Shown here in pieces: positions 59,901-64,000 of a stretch of DNA of 64,000 nt. This DNA comes from Adiantum capillus-veneris (Eukaryota; Streptophyta; Polypodiopsida; Polypodiales; Pteridaceae). Under the pieces are notes generated by a model. It searched no databases and had not been told where the DNA came from. It worked only from the letters and a program-made list of their open reading frames with translations. The stretch is from assembly GCA_014529385.2 (NCBI GenBank), contig CM043968.1, forward strand, positions 30,165,013 to 30,229,012. Reading direction: 5' to 3'. A program made the translations under genes and the position numbers. Numbering within the stretch: the first letter of the stretch is position 1; the number at the start of each line of letters is the position of its first letter.

Positions 59901-61131
59901 TCAGTTGGATATCAAAACTGCTTTTTTGAATGGTGATTTGCAGGAAGAAGTTTATGTAAGTCAACCAAGTGGTTTTGTTGTAAAAGGTCAAGAGAAAAAG
60001 GTATGTAGATTGCGTAAAGCTTTGTATGGTCTCAAACAGGCTCCAAGAGCATGGTATGAGAAGATACATACTTATTTGATTGGCCGGGGATTTCAGAATA
60101 GTCCAACAGAAAGTACTTTGTATGTCAAAAAGAGAGATGGAGTTCTCATTATGCTAACACTTTATGTGGATGATATGCTTCTTACAGGCAATAATGCAAA
60201 TGAAATTGAAGCGTTTAAAGATGCTTTGAGAAAAACCTTTGAGATGTCTGATCTTGGTTTGCTACATTATTACTTGGGTATTCAGTTTGTGCAATCAGAG
60301 GATGGCATATACATGTTGCAGGCAAAATATTTGCATAAAATTTTGGACAAGTTTGGTATGCAAAATTGTAAGCCAATCTCTACACCCGTAGCAACTGGAT
60401 CAAAGTTGAGCATGCATGATGCTGGAGAAACTTTTGATGTACATACTTATGCAGCAGCGGTTGGTTGCTTGATATATTTGGCAGGCAACACTCGTCCAGA
60501 CATTCAATTTGGGGTTTCACAAGCAAGCAGATTTATGCACAGCCCAGGTATGCATCATTGGCAGGCTATGAAGCGCATACTTCGTTACCTTTCAGGTACC
60601 CCTAATCTTGCCATGTTCTTTCCAAGGGGGGATATGTATGGAAAGCACAGTTCTATGCAGCTTCTTGGTTACAGCGATTCAGATTGGGCTGGTGATTTTG
60701 ACACACGACATTCCACAAGTGGCAATTGTTTTTTCTTGGGAAATGCATGTATATCTTGGCTAAGAAAGAAGCAACCCACAGTGGCTACATCAACTTGTGA
60801 AGCTGAGTACAGGGCAGCTTTCACGGCAATAGTTGATTGTGTATGGATACGCAGGTTATTGGCAGATCTTTGTGAGTGTCAACAGGCACCCACTACCATT
60901 TTCACTGACAGTCAGAGTGCTATGGCAGTTGCAAGGAATCCAGTATTTCATGCAAGAACAAAGCACATAGAGGTTCACTACCACTATGTCAGGGAAAGGC
61001 TACATGCAGGGGAGATCACACTAACTTACTGCCCTACATAGGATAACATTGCAGATCTATTTACGAAGGCGTTATCACGAGAAAAGTTTGAAGCTTTCCG
61101 AAAAGCTTTGGGCTTACTCTCATACACATGA
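56950..61131 (+). pseudogene. copia gag-pol polyprotein with two in-frame UAG codons
   Basis: I start at the ATG at 56,950 (MAQSTVKEIFGAF); the frame opens slightly upstream without ATG. 1,393 codons to TGA at 61,131. Gag: DKLDGTNYSLWSFMAKNVL, then the UBN2-type capsid core. CCHC knuckle CHYCKKPGHYISEC at residues 270-283. Protease active site DSGAS at 343. Pre-integrase zinc region (H..H..C..C) about 475-525. UAG at codon 529 (58,534-58,536). Integrase begins HSDVCGPM at 544 with GVAERKN later. RT catalytic YVDD at 1,072-1,075. RNase H SDSDWAGD around 1,241. Second UAG at codon 1,364 (61,039-61,041), where copy 1 has CAG; it would remove the last 30 residues of RNase H. Apart from these the frame is intact, which again points to youth. 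Confidence 0.95.
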
Positions 61132-61167
61132 TGATCTGCTACCTTGTACGGATTCACACTATCACTA

Positions 61168-61178
61168 CAGGGGGGATT
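61168..61178 (+). promoter_or_regulatory. Polypurine tract of copia copy 2
   Basis: CAGGGGGGATT directly before the 3' LTR. Confidence 0.9.
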
Positions 61179-61455
61179 TGTAGACATGTAGTAGTGTTAG
61201 TGTGTATACGCGCTTCACCAGGGGCACTTTTCTCCCACTGGGTTTTTCCCCCTGGACACTTGGTGTGAAAGGACACCTTATCTCTTAGGGTTTCATATAA
61301 GCTTTGTAGCTCTGAGTTTGTATACATTATTATTCCAATACAGAGAGACAGACTACAGAGATCTCGTACACAAGCTCTGTGTCTTCTCCTTCGCCATCTT
61401 CTTCCTACTCTGAGTTGCTGTCTTCCTTATGTTTCCTGTTTCATCATCTTCAACA
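61179..61455 (+). repeat. 3' LTR of copia copy 2
   Basis: Same length as the 5' LTR. Differences seen: CTAATACAG/CCAATACAG, GACAAACTA/GACAGACTA and CTTCTCCATC/CTTCGCCATC. Confidence 0.95.
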
Positions 61456-61734
61456 AGCTCCATGGCCATTAGTCTTATAAAAGGTGAGTATGTGCTTATA
61501 CCGCACTGTCGTTCCGGTTCCTGAATGAGTCTAATAGGAAAACATTTCAGATGTTGATTTTGAACAAGTGTCTGAGACTTCTTCAAAGATAGTGTCCAAG
61601 TGATTGCCTTGATTCACACTCTCTTCGTTGGATACCCTACTAGCGGTCTCTCCAAATATGCCTTGATTTGCTAGTATACGACCAGATCTAAAGTTCATAT
61701 AGACTTGTGAAGCCCTAGATAGAGTACTTACCAT
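61456..61734 (-). pseudogene. gag start of the third Ty3/gypsy, split off by copia copy 2
   Basis: Minus-strand frame from MVSTLSRASQVYMNFR (61,734) through a single TAG near 61,531 to YKHILTFYKTNGHGA at 61,456. When the copia and one AGCTC copy are removed, the next codons are QVYLDLNEEY at 56,268 in the same frame, so the two parts were one gene before insertion. Confidence 0.75.
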
Positions 61735-62240
61735 CGGATTGACTTGTTATCAGTTTCTTCCACTTGACTTGATTGCAACTCCCATCAAGCTCTCAATTCC
61801 TTGTTTGCAACCTAATTCTTGTATCAATTTTAATCAAGTTAGCTATTCTTTCACAAAGATTGTACAATTTTTGCTAACTGTTGTGACTAGTCTATGTGTA
61901 TCACTTCAATTTGAGCTAAGTGAGTCAGCAACCAATTGAGACTTTTAGATTCTACTTTTGCAACTTACCAAAGGACTAATTTGCAAGACACATGGACCTT
62001 ATGTGATTTGCCTCTTATTTATGGACTCATTTTTTGTTTAATTATGTCATAAAATTCATGAGATAATTAGTAATTTATTTAATTTACTTACATAAAATAG
62101 GATTGGTGTAATCTTATCAAGATTTACCCTTTTTAGATTACATTAAAGAGCAAATGTAGATAATTCTTTTTTGAAAGTTTACTTTATTTGTGTGTGAGTG
62201 AGTTTTGGAGTCCTTCATGCCTTCTTGATTCAATCACTAG
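61735..62240. other. Non-coding upstream of the split gag
   Basis: AT-rich. The leader and 5' LTR of the third gypsy element would lie here, but I cannot find a primer-binding site. Confidence 0.4.
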
Positions 62241-63600
62241 CTATTCCAAGAGTCATTTACCTAACTAATCATGGATTCACAGTCACAAGGTTCTCAAAAG
62301 CACAGTAGACAGTACAATGATCCCATCCACAAAGTTGGAAAGTGGAAGAGATTACTCTCATGGAAGAAAACAGATAGAAATCTTGGGAGTGCAAGCAATG
62401 CTTGAGAGGAAGACTATGTATGGATGTACAATCACCATTTTTTTGCCATAGGGTTTGCTAAGAGCCCTATGGAAAAATATTGGTGTTTGCATAATCCCCG
62501 ACCAATGAGACGGTAAATAATGGCCATGCAACTTTGAAAAGAGTGAATAATCCAAAGTACCACTCACATAGCACAAAGTGCACCTCACTGCATCCAAGTG
62601 TGATTTCCTAGGAGACTGTATAAACTAGCTCAACAATCCAGCTGTGTAGCTCAAGTCTAGACGTGAGATAGTCAAGTAGATCAAGCTGCCCACAATCTAC
62701 TTGTACATGCTATCATTATCAAGCACTTAACATGCATCATTTCCCAATTTCAAATTCTAATCTAAGGGCATTGAAATTGGCTTACAATCAGTCATAGCAT
62801 ACTTTTTCAACATATCTAAAGCATATTGCCTTTGTGACAGCCATACAACTTCTTTCGTGCGAGTAATTTCAATGCCCAAGAAATACCACAAGGCTCCTTG
62901 GTCTTTCATGTCAAACTCCTGCATAAGGAGAGCTTGCATGCCCTCTAATTTAGCCACATTATCACCTCCAACAATCAAATCATCCACATATATACATATT
63001 GCCACAATTCCTATCTCATTCTTCCACACATACAATGAATAGTCTTCATCAGACATCTCAAAGCCCAATGAAACGAGGAATGCCACAATCCTCTCATACC
63101 AAGCTCTAGGTGCTTGCTTCAGCCCATACAATGCTTTGTAACCTACATACAAGGTCATGTAGTCTCATATTTGCATACCCTTATGGCTGCTCCATATACA
63201 CAGTTTCCTCCAAGTCTCCATTCAAAAATGTACTCGTTACATCCATTTGTTTCAACACCCATTTTAATGCGACAGCCACTAGAATAAACACATGAATTTT
63301 AGCCACCTTAGCTACGGGGCAGAACGTCTTTTCATAATCAATCCCATAAGTCTGTGCATAACCTTTGGCCACAAGTCTAGCCTTGTACATGCTCACACTA
63401 CTATCATCATTATGCCTTATTTTGTAAACCCAATTACATCCAATTGCCTTCTTCTTAGCCTTTGGTAATGGAACCAATTCCCATGGTCCATTTTCATCAA
63501 GTGCAGCCATCTAATCATCCATAGCTTGCTGCCATTTTTCATACTTGACAACATCCTCAAAACATGTGGGTTCTACTTCCTCTGTAATCTTTGTTGTCAT
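62240..63600 (-). pseudogene. Older Ty1/copia RT and RNase H fossil
   Basis: Right to left: CFEDVVKYEKWQQAMDD, stop, ENGPWELVPLPKAKKKAIGC, NWVYKIRHN, YKARLVAKGYAQTYGIDYEK, MDVTSTFLNGDLEETVYMEQ (63,181-63,510). Then YKALYGLKQAPRAWYERIVA, ICIYVDDLIVGGDN with the catalytic YVDD and WYFLGIEITRTKEVVWLSQR (62,757-63,158). Degraded RNase H pieces (RCTLCYVSGTLDYSLFSK) follow down to 62,358. It belongs to a different copia lineage from the pair at 49.6 and 56.3 kb. No LTRs were found. Confidence 0.85.
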
Positions 63601-63688
63601 AATTCAATCTCTACACAAGATTTCTTGCTCTTTTTAATATGTGTGGTCCAAGATCACTTCCTGAATCTCTATTCCCTGCTTGCATTCT

Positions 63689-64000
63689 CACTACAACACT
63701 AAATGAAGATATCGACGCGTCTATATCGACGGCCATGCCTTTCCACGCGTATATCGACGACATTAGCGGGCGTCGCTATACGCGTCGCAATGTGCATCGA
63801 TATACGTGTGGAAAAGCTTTGTTTGCCACGCGTATAGCGATGCTTATATCGACGCGAAAAAAATTGGGGGAAAAAAGCGAAACCCGTGCGCAGGGGCCAT
63901 TTTCGCCTGCTCGGGTCTTGGCGGAAACCTGCTGCGTAGGTATTATGTCCATCTCCACCCTCCCCAACCCCTCTCTCTCTCTCTACATCGTGTGTGTGTG
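63689..64000 (+). mobile_element. Left end of a CACTA (CMC/En-Spm) DNA transposon
   Basis: Begins CACTACAACACTAAATGAAG. The next 170 bp are dense in a short motif in both orientations: ATATCGACGCG, TATATCGACGG, TATATCGACGAC, CGTCGCTATACGCGTCG, TATATCGACGCG. A CACTA terminus with such subterminal repeats (transposase binding sites in the family) is characteristic. The element continues beyond the right edge. The 3-bp flank is TCT; its partner is outside. A TC and a TG run close the window. Confidence 0.65.

Larger units (their letters stand above)
56274..61455 (+). mobile_element. Full-length Ty1/copia element, copy 2 (young)
   Basis: 5,182 bp. LTRs of 277 bp each with TG..CA ends, primer-binding site, one long coding frame, polypurine tract and a perfect 5-bp target duplication (AGCTC). 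The two LTRs differ at three positions that I can find, about 1 per cent, so insertion is recent. The coding region has gag, protease, integrase, RT and RNase H in copia order. Two in-frame UAG codons interrupt it; the first is shared with copy 1, the second is private. It lies inside a gypsy gag. Confidence 0.95.

Overview
The window looks like nuclear DNA of a land plant with a large, transposon-filled genome. The support is GT..AG introns, plant-type Ty1/copia, Ty3/gypsy, LINE, hAT and CACTA remains, primer-binding sites for initiator tRNA-Met (TGGTATCAGAGC) and very long GA/TC microsatellites. Some broken polyproteins (about 13.8-15.8 kb) resemble hypothetical proteins I associate with fern genomes, so a fern is my best guess; I could not check this. 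There are no bacterial-style operons, no tRNA or rRNA genes and no CRISPR array.

Layout. 0-0.9 kb: 3' end of an intron-containing gene with a permuted DNA-methyltransferase-like domain, the only candidate host or captured gene that still reads mostly open. 1.6-2.9 kb: LINE fossil. 3.3-4.5 kb: a 0.4 kb direct repeat. 4,862-13,752: a full-length minus-strand Ty3/gypsy chromovirus (two 1.55 kb LTRs, PBS, polypurine tract), decayed and internally deleted. 13.77-16.3 kb: a protease-bearing retroelement fossil with a probable 3' LTR. 16.8-17.25 kb: minisatellite. 17.26-17.7 kb: DEAD-box helicase fossil. 18.2-25.7 kb: a second minus-strand Ty3/gypsy with two RNase H domains, interrupted by a gag-only copia element (19,913-22,385) and by a foldback element (about 22.66-23.05 kb). 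25.7-27.5 kb: LTR-like repeats. 27.8-30.8 kb: one ORF of unknown type and a stretch with five copies of an 18-mer palindrome. 30.8-31.9 kb: hAT transposase fossil. 33.57-33.85 kb: Tourist-like MITE. 34-35.3 kb: duplicated block with giant GA arrays. 35.7-37.8 kb: an unidentified minus-strand coding fossil. 40-41 kb: probable LTR and PBS. 42.5-43.6 kb: about 150-bp minisatellite. 45.2-45.8 kb: LINE ORF1 remnant. 46.4-48.1 kb: LTR, PBS and an unknown ORF.

The right end is a nest. A minus-strand Ty3/gypsy gag (54.0-61.7 kb) was split by a young copia element (56,274-61,455; 277-bp LTRs, perfect AGCTC target duplication). A close relative of that copia lies truncated and inverted at 49,591-53,146, abutting a LINE reverse transcriptase fragment. 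Both copia copies carry the same in-frame UAG between the protease part and the integrase. An older copia RT fossil (62.3-63.6 kb) and the end of a CACTA transposon (from 63,689) close the window.

Almost every coding segment is broken, so the genes do not work together as a pathway; the window records repeated insertion, nesting and decay.
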